From Heyndrickxia camelliae (GTDB taxonomy: Bacteria > Bacillota > Bacilli > Bacillales > Bacillaceae_C): 64,000 bases of DNA. The position numbers and the translations under genes were made by a program. Shown one piece after another: positions 21,624 through 30,826 of the stretch. Each line of letters opens with the position of its first letter. The first letter of the stretch is position 1. The stretch covers positions 56,093 to 120,092 of the forward strand of contig NZ_PIQO01000015.1 in assembly GCF_002844575.1 (NCBI RefSeq), in the 5' to 3' direction. The notes below the pieces were generated by a model. It saw only the letters and a program-made list of their open reading frames with translations. It ran no database searches and was not told the origin of the DNA.

Positions 21624-22454
21624 ATGGTGAATCGAAAAACAGGATGGTTGTTTTATGTCATATTATTAATTTTCGTCTTTGTCGTCATGTTTCCTTTCCT
21701 ATGGATGCTTCTGAGTTCGATAAAACCTGCGACAGAATTATTTGGGGATAAAGCATTTACACCCTTTTCTTCACACCCAACCTTGAAAAACTATATATCT
21801 GTTTTCTTTGACTATCCGTTTGTTCGTTATTTGTGGAATAGCTTTGTCGTTTCATCTATTACTACTATTTATACCGTATTTGTTGCGTCATTCGCCGCAT
21901 ATTCGATTGCGAGGCTCCAATTTAAAGGGAAAACACTCATATTGGGAATTGTTTTATCTGTATCCATGTTCCCGCAAATTGCTACGATCTCACCGATTTA
22001 TATATTTTTGAAAAATGTTGGTCTAACAAACTCTTATTTAGGTTTAATTATTCCGTATACAACCTTTACACTGCCGCTATCGATTTGGATTCTTGTGACC
22101 TTTTTTCGGAAGATTCCCCACGATTTGGAGGAAGCTGCGAAAATGGATGGTGCTGCATTGATGCAAACCTATTGGAAGGTTATTTTTCCATTAGCAGCAC
22201 CGGGAATCTTTACCACAGCCATTCTTGTTTTTATCGCTGCCTGGAATGAGTTTCTCTTCTCGTTAACAATTAATACGGATACAAATTATAAGACGGTCCC
22301 TGTCGGATTTGCGATGTTCCAAGGTCAATATACGATTCCTTGGGGAGAAATCTCTGCCGCATCAATAGTTGTGACAGTACCGCTTGTTATTCTGGTCCTC
22401 ATCTTTCAGCGTAGGATAGTGTCCGGTCTTACACAAGGGTCAGTGAAAGAATAA
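21624..22454 (+). CDS. sugar ABC permease (MalG-like)
   Basis: 276 aa from the ATG at 21624, supported by AGGAGGG 5 nt upstream and 10 nt after the previous stop. Six TMs; EAA motif EEAAKMDGAALMQTYWKVIFP. Normal length for the MalG group. The operon has no nucleotide-binding subunit, so a shared MsmX-type ATPase encoded elsewhere must energise the importer, as is known in Bacillus. Confidence 0.9.
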   Translation: MVNRKTGWLFYVILLIFVFVVMFPFLWMLLSSIKPATELFGDKAFTPFSSHPTLKNYISVFFDYPFVRYLWNSFVVSSITTIYTVFVASFAAYSIARLQFKGKTLILGIVLSVSMFPQIATISPIYIFLKNVGLTNSYLGLIIPYTTFTLPLSIWILVTFFRKIPHDLEEAAKMDGAALMQTYWKVIFPLAAPGIFTTAILVFIAAWNEFLFSLTINTDTNYKTVPVGFAMFQGQYTIPWGEISAASIVVTVPLVILVLIFQRRIVSGLTQGSVKE

Positions 22455-22740
22455 CAAATGGGTTATGGAGAAACACCCTATGATAAATAGAGTTTCGTTT
22501 ACAGATAAAAAACCTGAAAAATACCATGATTTCGGGCTGTAAAGACAATGTTTCGGGCCGTTCAACCTTTGACATGTGCTATACACCACGATTTCGTAGA
22601 TGCTTTTACTCAAACGAGGAATACTTGTTCCGTTTTACACATTTGTAAAAATTGTGTAACCGTATTGAGCAAGAAATATGTTACGATAAAAGTAAAATAG
22701 AAATGGTGTCACATTGAAAGTGTATAACGGAGGAAACAAA

Positions 22741-23397
22741 GTGGTCAGAAAATTGAAAGCATTTATTGCTGTTTTCCTCTTAGTGCTTATAGTATTTGTG
22801 TTCTTGGCAGTACGAGGAAATTCGGTTAAAGATTTATTAACACAATATGTTCCATTCTTATTTCAACAACAAACTGATAAAGTTTTATCCTATAAATTAG
22901 ATATTGAAAAAGAGCTTAAGCAATATGGATTAGAAGAGTATACACCACTTCTTCTTGCAATTATGTACCAGGAAAGCAGGGGAGAAGGACAAGATTTGAT
23001 GCAGGCATCGGAGTCTGCCGGGCTGAAGCCGAATGAAATTCAAGATAAACAAGAAAGCATACATCAAGGGGTATATCATTTTTATCAGATGTACCTCCTA
23101 GGAACAAAGAATAAGGTAGATATGAATACGATTATCCAAAGCTATAATATGGGACCAGGGTATATAGAGTACGTTGCTGCAAACGGCAACAAGCATAGTG
23201 AAGAACTAGCAAAGGCTTACTCCAAAAAACAAGTAAATAATCATCCGGATTTATATACTTGCGGTGGTTTTAAGGGAAATTTCCGTTACCCATACTGTTT
23301 TGGGGATTATACTTACGCGGAAAAGGTCCAAGCAAAATTTGAACTGTTAAAGAAGAATATGAGAAGTATTGACGAACGAAAAATTACGATGAACTAA
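22741..23397 (+). CDS. lysozyme-like (CwlT-type) cell-wall hydrolase
   Basis: 218 aa from the GTG at 22741 (ACGGAGG 7 nt upstream). One N-terminal membrane anchor (KLKAFIAVFLLVLIVFVFLAV), then a Lysozyme_like domain: YTPLLLAIMYQESRGEG with the catalytic-type Glu, MQASESAGL, and the muramidase region IIQSYNMGPGYIEYVA. This domain cleaves the glycan strand; membrane location outside is inferred. Solitary gene with its own terminator. Confidence 0.85.
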   Translation: MVRKLKAFIAVFLLVLIVFVFLAVRGNSVKDLLTQYVPFLFQQQTDKVLSYKLDIEKELKQYGLEEYTPLLLAIMYQESRGEGQDLMQASESAGLKPNEIQDKQESIHQGVYHFYQMYLLGTKNKVDMNTIIQSYNMGPGYIEYVAANGNKHSEELAKAYSKKQVNNHPDLYTCGGFKGNFRYPYCFGDYTYAEKVQAKFELLKKNMRSIDERKITMN

Positions 23398-23406
23398 AAT
23401 AAATAA

Positions 23407-23433
23407 AAACCAAGGAGTGTCTCTCCTTGGTTT
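23407..23433. terminator. bidirectional terminator
   Basis: AAACCAAGGAG and CTCCTTGGTTT, 11-bp stem, 5-nt loop, between convergent genes. Confidence 0.8.
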
Positions 23434-23434
23434 A

Positions 23435-24613
23435 TCACTTTGCAATGTATATATCTGAACGAAGGGGATCCCGTTCGTTCGTGTTTTTCCCTAGTGTTTT
23501 CAAAACAGCGGTAGCAAGTATTTGCATTCCTGATAACATTGCATTCCGATCAAAGGTCATATGAGGATGGTGGAGTCCTGGAATCAATCCGCAACCAAGT
23601 CCTAACATGGTTGCTTTTAAGTGAGGGCGTTTGACCGAATAAAAGTGAAAATCCTCACCGCCGGACGTTACAAGTGCTTTGTCCAGTTTATCTCTGCCGA
23701 GAACTTCTGCTATGGATTCTGCCATAATCATAGTCGCTTCTGGATTAACGGACGCAGCTGCTAAACTTTCAGGGATAGTTAAAGAAATCTCCACTTTATA
23801 GAATTCAGCAATCGAGTTTGCTGCTGATTTTACTTGCTCAATAAGTGTCTCCATCACTTCATTGGTTTGTGCTCGTAAATCAAGACTGAAAGTTGCTTGA
23901 CCAGGAATAATATTAGCACTCTCACCCCCTGCATGAAGTTTTGTCATTTTGACGGAGTGTGGAATCATTGGATCGACATGAATATATGCCAGTTCATGAA
24001 TAAGAGAAGCAGCGACCTCAATGGCATTTGTCCCAAGATGAGGGCGGGCACCATGTGCATCCTCGCCGATTATGGTTCCGTTAATATGATTGCTTGCGCC
24101 ATGTAGGATAGCGGGGGTTGCTCTGCCGTTTTTGGTTTCTTGGATAGGACGAACATGGACTCCATATAAAAATTCCATATCATCCACAACACCCTTTTCA
24201 ATCATCTTTTTTGCTCCTTGGCCAATTTCCTCTGCTGGTTGAAAAATAAAACGAATCGTTCCCTTTGGCAGTCTCTTTTGCTTCTTTAAAAGCATTAAGG
24301 CCCCTAACACCATCGTCATATGGGAATCATGTCCACATGAATGGTTTGCTTTAAATTCTCCGTCTACCTTTTGCCAAAGAGCATCCATGTCAGCCCTGAC
24401 TCCTACAACAGGTTTGCCTTCTCCAATTTCTGCTATAACTCCTGGACAATCGCCGAATACATATGTTCTGCAGCCAAGCGCTTCCAATTTGGCTCTTAAA
24501 AACTTTGTCGTACCATATTCTTTCATGCTAACTTCAGGATGGGCATGTAAATATTCAAAAATCCCCATTATCTCTGTTTGCATATCTTTCACATCTGCTG
24601 AAAACATTCCCAT
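23435..24613 (-). CDS. amhX: M20-family amidohydrolase, AmhX-like
   Basis: 392 aa M20 metallo-amidohydrolase. Metal-site motifs: [21 protein letters not shown] (Cys-His pair), [10 protein letters not shown] with catalytic Glu, GVHVRP, and the C-terminal [14 protein letters not shown]. Sequence pattern agrees closely with B. subtilis AmhX as I remember it. Hydrolyses an N-acyl or amino-acid amide; true substrate unknown. Convergent with the lysozyme-like gene. Confidence 0.85.
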   Translation of the reverse strand: MGMFSADVKDMQTEIMGIFEYLHAHPEVSMKEYGTTKFLRAKLEALGCRTYVFGDCPGVIAEIGEGKPVVGVRADMDALWQKVDGEFKANHSCGHDSHMTMVLGALMLLKKQKRLPKGTIRFIFQPAEEIGQGAKKMIEKGVVDDMEFLYGVHVRPIQETKNGRATPAILHGASNHINGTIIGEDAHGARPHLGTNAIEVAASLIHELAYIHVDPMIPHSVKMTKLHAGGESANIIPGQATFSLDLRAQTNEVMETLIEQVKSAANSIAEFYKVEISLTIPESLAAASVNPEATMIMAESIAEVLGRDKLDKALVTSGGEDFHFYSVKRPHLKATMLGLGCGLIPGLHHPHMTFDRNAMLSGMQILATAVLKTLGKNTNERDPLRSDIYIAK

Positions 24614-25142
24614 CGTTAAATCCCTTCCGTTTCTTTTGCTTATGAAGTATCTTCATTTTTTCGAACATAGCATAAATCAAAGGATATTTGAAGTGTATTA
24701 TTGTGGATAAAATCGTGGAATTGCATTTTGTTGTTTCGTATTACTAAATGGTATGTCATTTTCGTCAAAAAGTTCCCTTATCCAAAAGAATTTGCATGAA
24801 AGAGCAAGCCGTATATCATTCGACATACTTGTTTTACTCAAACGTTTGATTAAAACAGGACCGAGCTTCGCTAATGGAAGGGATATCGGGTCGAACGCCC
24901 TACGATAATTGTCGACGTTTATCCTTTTGAAAATGTTCATAGCAAGTTAGCCACTTGCAAGAGGATTTCTCATCTCTATATCTTTTAGGGAGGAGGTTGA
25001 GATAAAATTTAAAATCCCAATTTCACCACCCTGTTGTATAAATGCTGGTTTTCATCCAAAATTATGAAAGTGAAATTGGGACTGCAGATTTTCCCTACTC
25101 CGTTAACTGTGCGGTAAGGAGTTTATGCATTAATTATTCATT
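24614..25142. other. intergenic region with stem-loop, no confident gene
   Basis: Contains GCAAGT-TAGCC-ACTTGC (about 24941-24957) and the long stem-loop 25015-25081. An 80-codon minus-strand frame (24698-24940) has no RBS and is not called. Confidence 0.4.
25015..25081. repeat. stem-loop with 12-bp arms
   Basis: TCCCAATTTCAC (25015-25026) and GTGAAATTGGGA (25070-25081) are perfect inverse copies 43 bp apart. It lies just downstream of the GntR gene on its strand and could act as a terminator-like structure or intergenic repeat. Confidence 0.55.
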
Positions 25143-25868
25143 TTAATAGTGTCTTTCGATTACGAAATTTGCTTTATCTCCATGAAATACCGTTTTGGAA
25201 TATTCAATAATTGAACCATCTTCCAAATAGGCATAGGTGATTAAGGAAAAGCATGGTGCTCCGACTTTGACATTCAACTTATCGGCAATATCCTTATCAG
25301 CATGGCATAGCTCTAAGTATTCGATAGTCTTTTTTACCTTCAAGCCATAATGATTGTCAAGAAGTCTATACAATGACTTTTCACATTCCTTTGCATTTAG
25401 ACCTGGGGTTTTTCGCCAAGGTAAATAAGCAACCTCGTATTGCAGTGGCTCATTGTCAGCGTAGCGAATTCTTTCAAGCCTATTCACGGGATCACCCTTT
25501 TGCAGAGAGAAAATCTCTTCAAAAAAGGCATCAGATTGTATAACAGTAAGACCGATTACTTTTATCGTCGGGCTTTTTCCTTGTGTAGTGAGCTGTTCGG
25601 CAAAATTACTAACTGTATTGGTTAATATTTGCTTCACTTTCTGACCTGAGACAAATGTCCCTTTTCCTTGTTTTCTATATACATATCCTTCAAGTGTCAA
25701 TTGTTGAAGAGCTGTTCTCACTGTTGTACGGCTAACACCGAATTTTTCGCAAAACGCCGCTTCCGTAGGTAATTGTGTATGCGGAGTATACTCTCCGGAT
25801 TTTATTAATTGGATGATGGCTTCCTTTACTTTAAAATGTAAGGCATCTCCGTTACCTTCCCTTTCCAC
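25143..25868 (-). CDS. GntR/HutC-family regulator with UTRA domain
   Basis: 241 aa. Winged helix at 10-75 (LPTEAAFCEKFGVSRTTVRTALQQLTLEGYVYRKQGKGTFV is the diagnostic region) followed by a UTRA ligand-binding domain (about 95-238). HutC-type proteins are repressors released by a phosphorylated sugar or similar metabolite. It diverges from the GH4/ChbG genes and a matching palindrome occurs at 26071 and 28496, so it should control both the glycosidase unit and the second PTS. GTG start, AGGAGG 6 nt upstream. Confidence 0.88.
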   Translation of the reverse strand: MEREGNGDALHFKVKEAIIQLIKSGEYTPHTQLPTEAAFCEKFGVSRTTVRTALQQLTLEGYVYRKQGKGTFVSGQKVKQILTNTVSNFAEQLTTQGKSPTIKVIGLTVIQSDAFFEEIFSLQKGDPVNRLERIRYADNEPLQYEVAYLPWRKTPGLNAKECEKSLYRLLDNHYGLKVKKTIEYLELCHADKDIADKLNVKVGAPCFSLITYAYLEDGSIIEYSKTVFHGDKANFVIERHY

Positions 25869-26070
25869 AAAAATCCTCCTTTTTCTGTGCCGAAAAAATA
25901 TAATGCTTCGTCTTATTTTGGTAATCAGTGAATGATAGTTGGATCAACATTTGCTTACCAGGTAATAAGTTGTTTTTTATCATCATCATATTTGTATCTA
26001 TACTTGTTTTATATCACATATAGGGACAAATAATCTATTACTTCTTTTTAGATAATAATTATTTATGATT

Positions 26071-26086
26071 ATTTGTTATTACAAAT
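26071..26086. promoter_or_regulatory. GntR-type operator upstream of the GH4 gene
   Basis: ATTTGT-TATT-ACAAAT palindrome, 12 bp before the -35 box. A longer version occurs at 28496-28515. Binding by the divergent HutC regulator is inferred. Confidence 0.6.
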
Positions 26087-26098
26087 TTACTTTTTGTA

Positions 26099-26127
26099 TT
26101 GCATATAACACAACTTGTAATTATAAT
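26099..26127 (+). promoter_or_regulatory. sigma-A promoter of the GH4-chbG unit
   Basis: TTGCAT, 17-bp spacer, TATAAT. Same layout as the promoter at 28525. Confidence 0.75.
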
Positions 26128-26140
26128 ATTGACTAAAGGC

Positions 26141-26154
26141 AGTAAACGCTTTCA
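26141..26154 (-). promoter_or_regulatory. cre site (CcpA)
   Basis: TGAAAGCGTTTACT on the minus strand, one mismatch to the cre consensus, just downstream of the expected transcription start: typical roadblock position. Confidence 0.75.
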
Positions 26155-26319
26155 GTATAGATACTTTAAGATTGGTAATTTAGTATTTTCAGGGTTTAGG
26201 TAAGAAGATATTTACTTCATTCTTACTTTTATTTAATAGAATAACATTCTCGATGGATAAAAAAGAAACAGATAATTACGACTTGCTTTAGCAGTTACAC
26301 AAACAGGAGGAGGATTTTT

Positions 26320-27639
26320 ATGGAAAAGGGATTAAAAATCGCTACGATTGGTGGGGGGTCTAGCTATACACCCGAGCTTGTGGAGGGATTTATTAAAAGA
26401 TATGATGAACTGCCTATCACTGAACTGTGGCTAGTGGATATTGAAGCAGGAAAAGAAAAGTTGGAGATTGTTGGGAACTTAGCCAAACGCATGATCAAAA
26501 AAGCTGGATTACCTATCAATGTTCATCTAACATTAAATCGCCGTGCAGCATTAAAGGATGCAGACTTTGTTACGACCCAATTTCGTGTTGGCTTACTGGA
26601 TGCAAGAGCAAAGGATGAACGAATTCCACTCAAATACGGTGTATTAGGTCAAGAAACAAATGGACCAGGCGGACTGTTTAAAGGTCTACGAACGATTCCG
26701 GTTATTTTAGATATTTGCCGTGAAATGGAAGAACTGTGCCCAAATGCATGGTTAATTAATTTTACCAACCCTGCTGGTATGGTGACAGAGGCTGTTCTTC
26801 GCTATAGCAATATTAAAAAAGTTGTCGGTTTATGTAATGTGCCAATCGGTATGGAAATGGGTGTTGCCCGCTTGCTAGATGTAGATCATAGCCGGGTGCG
26901 AATTACATTTGCAGGCTTGAATCATATGGTTTTCGGTTTGGATATTTTCCTTGACGGCGTCAGTGTAAAAGATAAAGTCATTGATCTTATCACTAATCCG
27001 GATAATGCCATTACAGTTAAAAATGTTCCAGCACTAGAATGGGAACCAGAATTTTTAAAGGCGCTTAATGCACTTCCTTGTTCATATCATCATTATTATT
27101 ACAAAACAAGTGATATGGTTGAAAAAGAATTGAAGAATGCAAAGGAGCAAGGAACACGAGCAGAAGTGGTTAAGAAGTTAGAAGCAGAATTATTTGAGCT
27201 CTATAAGGATCCAAATCTTGATGTAAAACCGCCGCAATTGGAAAAACGCGGTGGTGCATACTACAGTGATGCTGCCGTACGTTTGATCCATTCTATTTAT
27301 ACAGATAAAAAAGATATTCAGCCAGTCAATACGATGAATAATGGAGCCATTGCCGGAATTCCTGCAGATTCTGCTGTTGAGGTAAGCTGTATTATTACTA
27401 AGGAAGGTCCTAAACCAATTGTCATCGGTGAGTTGCCGGTAGCTGTCCAAGGTCTTGTCGGACAAATTAAATCTTTCGAGCGTGTTGCAGCAGAAGCTGC
27501 AGTGACAGGTGATTACAACACAGCAATGCTTGCCATGACCATTAATCCGCTTGTAGCAAATGACCGTGTAGGCAAACTCATCTTGGATGAAATGTTGGAG
27601 GCACATAAGGAACACCTGCCGCAATTCTTTAAGAACTAA
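26320..27639 (+). CDS. celF: GH4 6-phospho-beta-glucosidase
   Basis: 439 aa, family 4 glycosidase using NAD and a divalent metal. N-terminal nucleotide fold [44 protein letters not shown], and the metal ligands Cys172 (GLCNVPIG) and His202 (GLNHMVFG). It hydrolyses beta-linked disaccharide phosphates delivered by a PTS; CelF/LicH/ChbF are the nearest named members. AGGAGGAGG precedes the ATG. Cotranscription with chbG is likely though a hairpin lies between. Confidence 0.93.
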   Translation: MEKGLKIATIGGGSSYTPELVEGFIKRYDELPITELWLVDIEAGKEKLEIVGNLAKRMIKKAGLPINVHLTLNRRAALKDADFVTTQFRVGLLDARAKDERIPLKYGVLGQETNGPGGLFKGLRTIPVILDICREMEELCPNAWLINFTNPAGMVTEAVLRYSNIKKVVGLCNVPIGMEMGVARLLDVDHSRVRITFAGLNHMVFGLDIFLDGVSVKDKVIDLITNPDNAITVKNVPALEWEPEFLKALNALPCSYHHYYYKTSDMVEKELKNAKEQGTRAEVVKKLEAELFELYKDPNLDVKPPQLEKRGGAYYSDAAVRLIHSIYTDKKDIQPVNTMNNGAIAGIPADSAVEVSCIITKEGPKPIVIGELPVAVQGLVGQIKSFERVAAEAAVTGDYNTAMLAMTINPLVANDRVGKLILDEMLEAHKEHLPQFFKN

Positions 27640-27664
27640 ACAGGTAGTACTATGCTGCCTGTTT
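27638..27664 (+). terminator. hairpin between GH4 and chbG genes
   Basis: AAACAGGTAG pairs with CTGCCTGTTT (one G-T), 7-nt loop, followed by CTTC rather than a T-run; partial terminator or processing element. Confidence 0.55.
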
Positions 27665-27744
27665 CTTCATTTAAACGAATGAATATTTGATGAAGGCCTA
27701 TGCCATCAAATTTGGGTGCAACTTTCAAAGGGGGAAACTGTAAA

Positions 27745-28446
27745 ATGATAAAGCTTATTGTAAATGCGGATGATTTCGGATATTCTGCTGGAATAAACTA
27801 CGGCATTATTGAAAGTCATCTGCACGGGATAGTCAATTCTACTACGATGATGATGAATATGTCCGGCACCAAACATGCAGTGGCACTCGCAAAGCAATAT
27901 CCTACTTTGAAGGTAGGGGTCCATTTGGTGTTAACTTGCGGGAAGCCATTATTGGATAATGTAAAAACACTTGTCGACGAAAATGGAAACTTTAAATCGC
28001 TACACTATTTGATGAAGCATATGGATATCGACTTAGACGAATTAGAACGTGAATGGACAGCGCAAATGGAGGCAATTTACGAGGCGGGTATTACTCCAAA
28101 TCACTTTGATAGCCACCATCATGTACACGGATGGAATCAACTTTATCCTGTTGTGAAGAGGTTGTCCGATAAATATAATCTCCCAGTTAGGAAACCAAAC
28201 CACTCATTAGAATTGCCATATTATAGTGATGTCTTCCTGGACAGCTTTTATGGTGAATCAATAAACGAAACTTATTTTCACACCTTAAAAGAAAAGGTAA
28301 AAGACGGACAAACGGTTGAGGTCATGGCCCATCCAGGATTTGTAGATCAGGAAGTACTCACTGGCTCTTCCTATAATGTGCTCCGTGCAAAAGAAACGTA
28401 TATATTGACGCATGTTTCATTACCGGAATCCGTCACATTGAAATAA
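27745..28446 (+). CDS. chbG: ChbG/YdjC-type carbohydrate deacetylase
   Basis: 233 aa from the ATG at 27745 (AAAGGGGG upstream). N-terminal NADDFGYSAGINYGI metal site and HFDSHHHVHGW motif define the YdjC/ChbG family, metal-dependent deacetylases acting on diacetylchitobiose-6-P. Its presence beside a GH4 enzyme and a lactose-family PTS argues that the second system uses chito-oligosaccharides as well as, or instead of, cellobiose. In E. coli ChbG removes one acetyl group so that ChbF can act. Confidence 0.9.
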   Translation: MIKLIVNADDFGYSAGINYGIIESHLHGIVNSTTMMMNMSGTKHAVALAKQYPTLKVGVHLVLTCGKPLLDNVKTLVDENGNFKSLHYLMKHMDIDLDELEREWTAQMEAIYEAGITPNHFDSHHHVHGWNQLYPVVKRLSDKYNLPVRKPNHSLELPYYSDVFLDSFYGESINETYFHTLKEKVKDGQTVEVMAHPGFVDQEVLTGSSYNVLRAKETYILTHVSLPESVTLK

Positions 28447-28475
28447 ACCCATATTAATAATCCTGGGCTTATTTT
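28442..28475 (+). terminator. weak terminator after chbG
   Basis: AATAAACCCA pairs with TGGGCTTATT (one mismatch), then TTTCC. The stop codon of chbG is inside. Confidence 0.55.
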
Positions 28476-28495
28476 CCTATCTCTTATTATTTTAA

Positions 28496-28515
28496 AAATT
28501 TGTAATAACAAATTT
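28496..28515. promoter_or_regulatory. GntR-type operator upstream of the second PTS operon
   Basis: AAATTTGT-AATA-ACAAATTT, 8-bp arms, ten bases before the -35 box. A second related copy (ATTTGTTATTATAAT) overlaps the -10 box. Confidence 0.65.
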
Positions 28516-28524
28516 AATTTTGTA

Positions 28525-28553
28525 TTGCCTAAATTTATATTTGTTATTATAAT
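28525..28553 (+). promoter_or_regulatory. sigma-A promoter of the second PTS operon
   Basis: TTGCCT, 17 bp, TATAAT. The leader to the EIIC start is about 350 nt and includes a cre site. Confidence 0.75.
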
Positions 28554-28731
28554 TAATATGAGCAATAAAAACTTAATATTCCAAAAAAAGAGGTGATAAT
28601 GGTTAGTTGATTTAAAAGAACTACCTTAACATGCTATATTTGAGTATTTAATGATCCAAATGTTTCGAAAAGAAGCAAGACACGTATTTACTCAAGGTTT
28701 CATATTCTCCTCATATTTTTTTTGCACCATT

Positions 28732-28745
28732 AGTAAACGCTTTCA
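28732..28745 (-). promoter_or_regulatory. cre site in the leader of the second PTS operon
   Basis: TGAAAGCGTTTACT on the minus strand, identical in all 14 bases to the cre at 26141. Confidence 0.7.
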
Positions 28746-28913
28746 AATAAGTTTTAAAAAATTCCTTCTAAGAATAGGTGAAATTCTACAACAAATTTTT
28801 CCTTGAAAGGGGGAATGCATTTGGGTTGGTAAGACAAGGAATGCTTTAATCACTCTGCTTGTTTTACAAAGGTTATTAGAGATTTATAACATGTTTTGTT
28901 AGGGGGTATATGG

Positions 28914-30320
28914 ATGAATTTTTTAACTGCATGGCTGGAAAGGTATTTTCTTCCGATTGCAACTAAAATTGGGGGGCAAAAGCATCTAGTTGCTTTAAGG
29001 GATGCGTTTATCGGGACTTTACCGGCAACGATGGCTGGCTCTGTGGCTGTAATGCTTAACGCTATTTTGAGGGATTTGCCTCCGCAATTCTTTGATGGAT
29101 ATGATGGGAATACCATCCCGGTTATCAAACAAATTATCACCATCAATGGTTATGTGTGGAATGGTACTCTTGCGATTGCTGGATTGATATTTGTTTTCTC
29201 ATGGGGATACAATATTGCAAAAGCCTACGGAGTAAACGAGTTATCCGGAGGAATTGTGTCAACTGCTGCTTCGATTGCAGGGATTACATTTTCCTTCTCT
29301 GGTGGAATTTCAGGTTTGAAGCTAGATCAGGCCACTGTAGATGCCATTAATGCTGCGGGGTGGACTGCTACTTCCAAAAGTATTACAGCTGCAGGCTGGG
29401 GATGGCTGCCGCTGAATAATTTAGACGCTAATTTCTTCTTTACCGCTATGATTATTGGTTTTGTTGCTACCATGATATACGTTAAATTGATGTTGAAGGA
29501 TATCACAATCAAGTTACCGGAATCCGTTCCACCTGCTGTTGCCAAAGCGTTTGCATCCATCGTTCCGGCGACTGTGGCACTGTATGTTATTGCCATTTTC
29601 TATTGGATATTCTCTCTCATTGTACCGGATATGACATTTTTACAATGGCTGCAAAAAACAATCGCTTTGCCGCTTCTAGGACTTTCACAAGGATTTGGAG
29701 CCGTTGTCTTAGTTACACTGTTTGTTCAATTGTTTTGGTTCTTTGGAATCCATGGACCGAACGTACTTGCTCCAATCTTAGAGGGAGTCTTTGGAGTAGC
29801 TCAATTGACCAACGTTAACCTTTTCCAACAAGGCGGAACAGAATTAGTTCTTTCAGATGGATACAAATGGGTTAGGGGATCTTTTGATGCATATGTTTGG
29901 TATGGTGGATCAGGCGGAACAATTGTTTTAATTTTGGCAATTCTCCTGTTTTCGAAACGGAAAGATTATCTAACGGTTGGAAAATTGTCTGTTGGTCCTG
30001 GAATATTCAATATCAATGAACCAATCATGTTTGGTTTGCCAATTGTGTTAAACCCTATTATGTTCTTCCCATTTTTGATTGCACCAGTGGTGTCTGTTTC
30101 GATTGGGTACTTTGCAACAATATGGGGATTGGTTGATCCAGTTTCGCAAAGTGTGGCTTGGGTAACTCCGCCGTTCTTAATGTCCTTCTTGGCTACTGGA
30201 GCGGATTGGCGTGCACCAATTGTCACATTAGTTGCCATGGTTGTTTCATTCCTCATTTGGATTCCATTTGTTATTGCAGCAAATAAAATGAATGCCAATA
30301 TAGAAGATAAAGCGGCGTAA
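28914..30320 (+). CDS. celB: PTS EIIC, cellobiose/chitobiose type
   Basis: 468 aa from the ATG at 28914 (AGGGGG 7 nt upstream). Lactose/cellobiose EIIC family: LPIATKIGGQKHLVALRDAF, HGPNVLAPILEG, GIFNINEPIMFGLPIVLNPIMFFPF. It carries about 25 residues more than the first EIIC in the segment 130-160. Genes for EIIB and EIIA follow 1.1 kb later in the same direction, with three small genes in between. Substrate inferred from ChbG and GH4 next door. Confidence 0.92.
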   Translation: MNFLTAWLERYFLPIATKIGGQKHLVALRDAFIGTLPATMAGSVAVMLNAILRDLPPQFFDGYDGNTIPVIKQIITINGYVWNGTLAIAGLIFVFSWGYNIAKAYGVNELSGGIVSTAASIAGITFSFSGGISGLKLDQATVDAINAAGWTATSKSITAAGWGWLPLNNLDANFFFTAMIIGFVATMIYVKLMLKDITIKLPESVPPAVAKAFASIVPATVALYVIAIFYWIFSLIVPDMTFLQWLQKTIALPLLGLSQGFGAVVLVTLFVQLFWFFGIHGPNVLAPILEGVFGVAQLTNVNLFQQGGTELVLSDGYKWVRGSFDAYVWYGGSGGTIVLILAILLFSKRKDYLTVGKLSVGPGIFNINEPIMFGLPIVLNPIMFFPFLIAPVVSVSIGYFATIWGLVDPVSQSVAWVTPPFLMSFLATGADWRAPIVTLVAMVVSFLIWIPFVIAANKMNANIEDKAA

Positions 30321-30401
30321 GCAAAGCCGCAAATGGGTGGGCCGCTTCCATCATAATTGTAAAGAGGCTCACCATTCTTTAAAAGGAAAGGAGTAGAGTA
30401 A

Positions 30402-30626
30402 ATGATTGAAATCAGCTCTGCTGTGCAACAAAACAAAATTATTGAATTACTAAATAATTATAACGAAGAAGGGATTCAATTTTCCTTTAAAGAAAAAAAG
30501 GGGATCAATCTTTATTTCGAAACAACCGCTAATGATTTAGAGCAAGCTGCGAAACTAGCAAAAAATGCTATTAAGAGTCAGCCATGGGGGTCGGTACTTT
30601 ATTTACGTTCTGCCCCGGCTGAATAA
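30402..30626 (+). CDS. small cytosolic protein of the PTS operon
   Basis: 74 aa, not recognised. No membrane helix; pattern is alpha (VQQNKIIELLNNYNEEG), beta (IQFSFKEKKGINLYFE), alpha (ANDLEQAAKLAKNAIKS), beta (WGSVLYLRS), a compact ferredoxin-like or ACT-like outline. AAAGGAAAGGAGTAGAGTAA precedes the ATG. Its place between EIIC and EIIB genes suggests an accessory role in this transporter. Confidence 0.7.
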   Translation: MIEISSAVQQNKIIELLNNYNEEGIQFSFKEKKGINLYFETTANDLEQAAKLAKNAIKSQPWGSVLYLRSAPAE

Positions 30627-30637
30627 AAAGGATGAGT

Positions 30638-30817
30638 ATGATGGTTAAAAACGGTTTATTTCTCGCGAGTATCGGCTGTCTTCTGTTGCTAATAAGTGCT
30701 AATGCACGAACAGGTAAGTACGATATTTTAAATTTAACTACTGCCCTTTTTCTTATTATGGTTGGCACCTTTCTGGTGCTTAGGGAAAAAAGGAAGTATA
30801 AAAAGAAAAAAGATTAG
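30638..30817 (+). CDS. small two-span membrane protein of the PTS operon
   Basis: 59 aa from the ATG at 30638 (AAGG 6 nt upstream; ATG at 30632 is too close). Two hydrophobic helices, GLFLASIGCLLLLISANA and ILNLTTALFLIMVGTFLVL, with a very basic tail REKRKYKKKKD. Only 11 nt after the preceding gene. Unknown function. Confidence 0.6.
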   Translation: MMVKNGLFLASIGCLLLLISANARTGKYDILNLTTALFLIMVGTFLVLREKRKYKKKKD

Positions 30818-30826
30818 GTGAATCTA

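Noticed and set aside
24698..24940. 80-codon minus-strand frame between amhX and the HutC gene
   Set aside because: No ribosome binding site, no recognisable family and the sequence includes dyads; it looks like chance.
30320..30401. Terminator between the second EIIC gene and the 74-aa gene
   Set aside because: GC-rich imperfect dyads occur but no stem with a T-run, so the operon probably continues.
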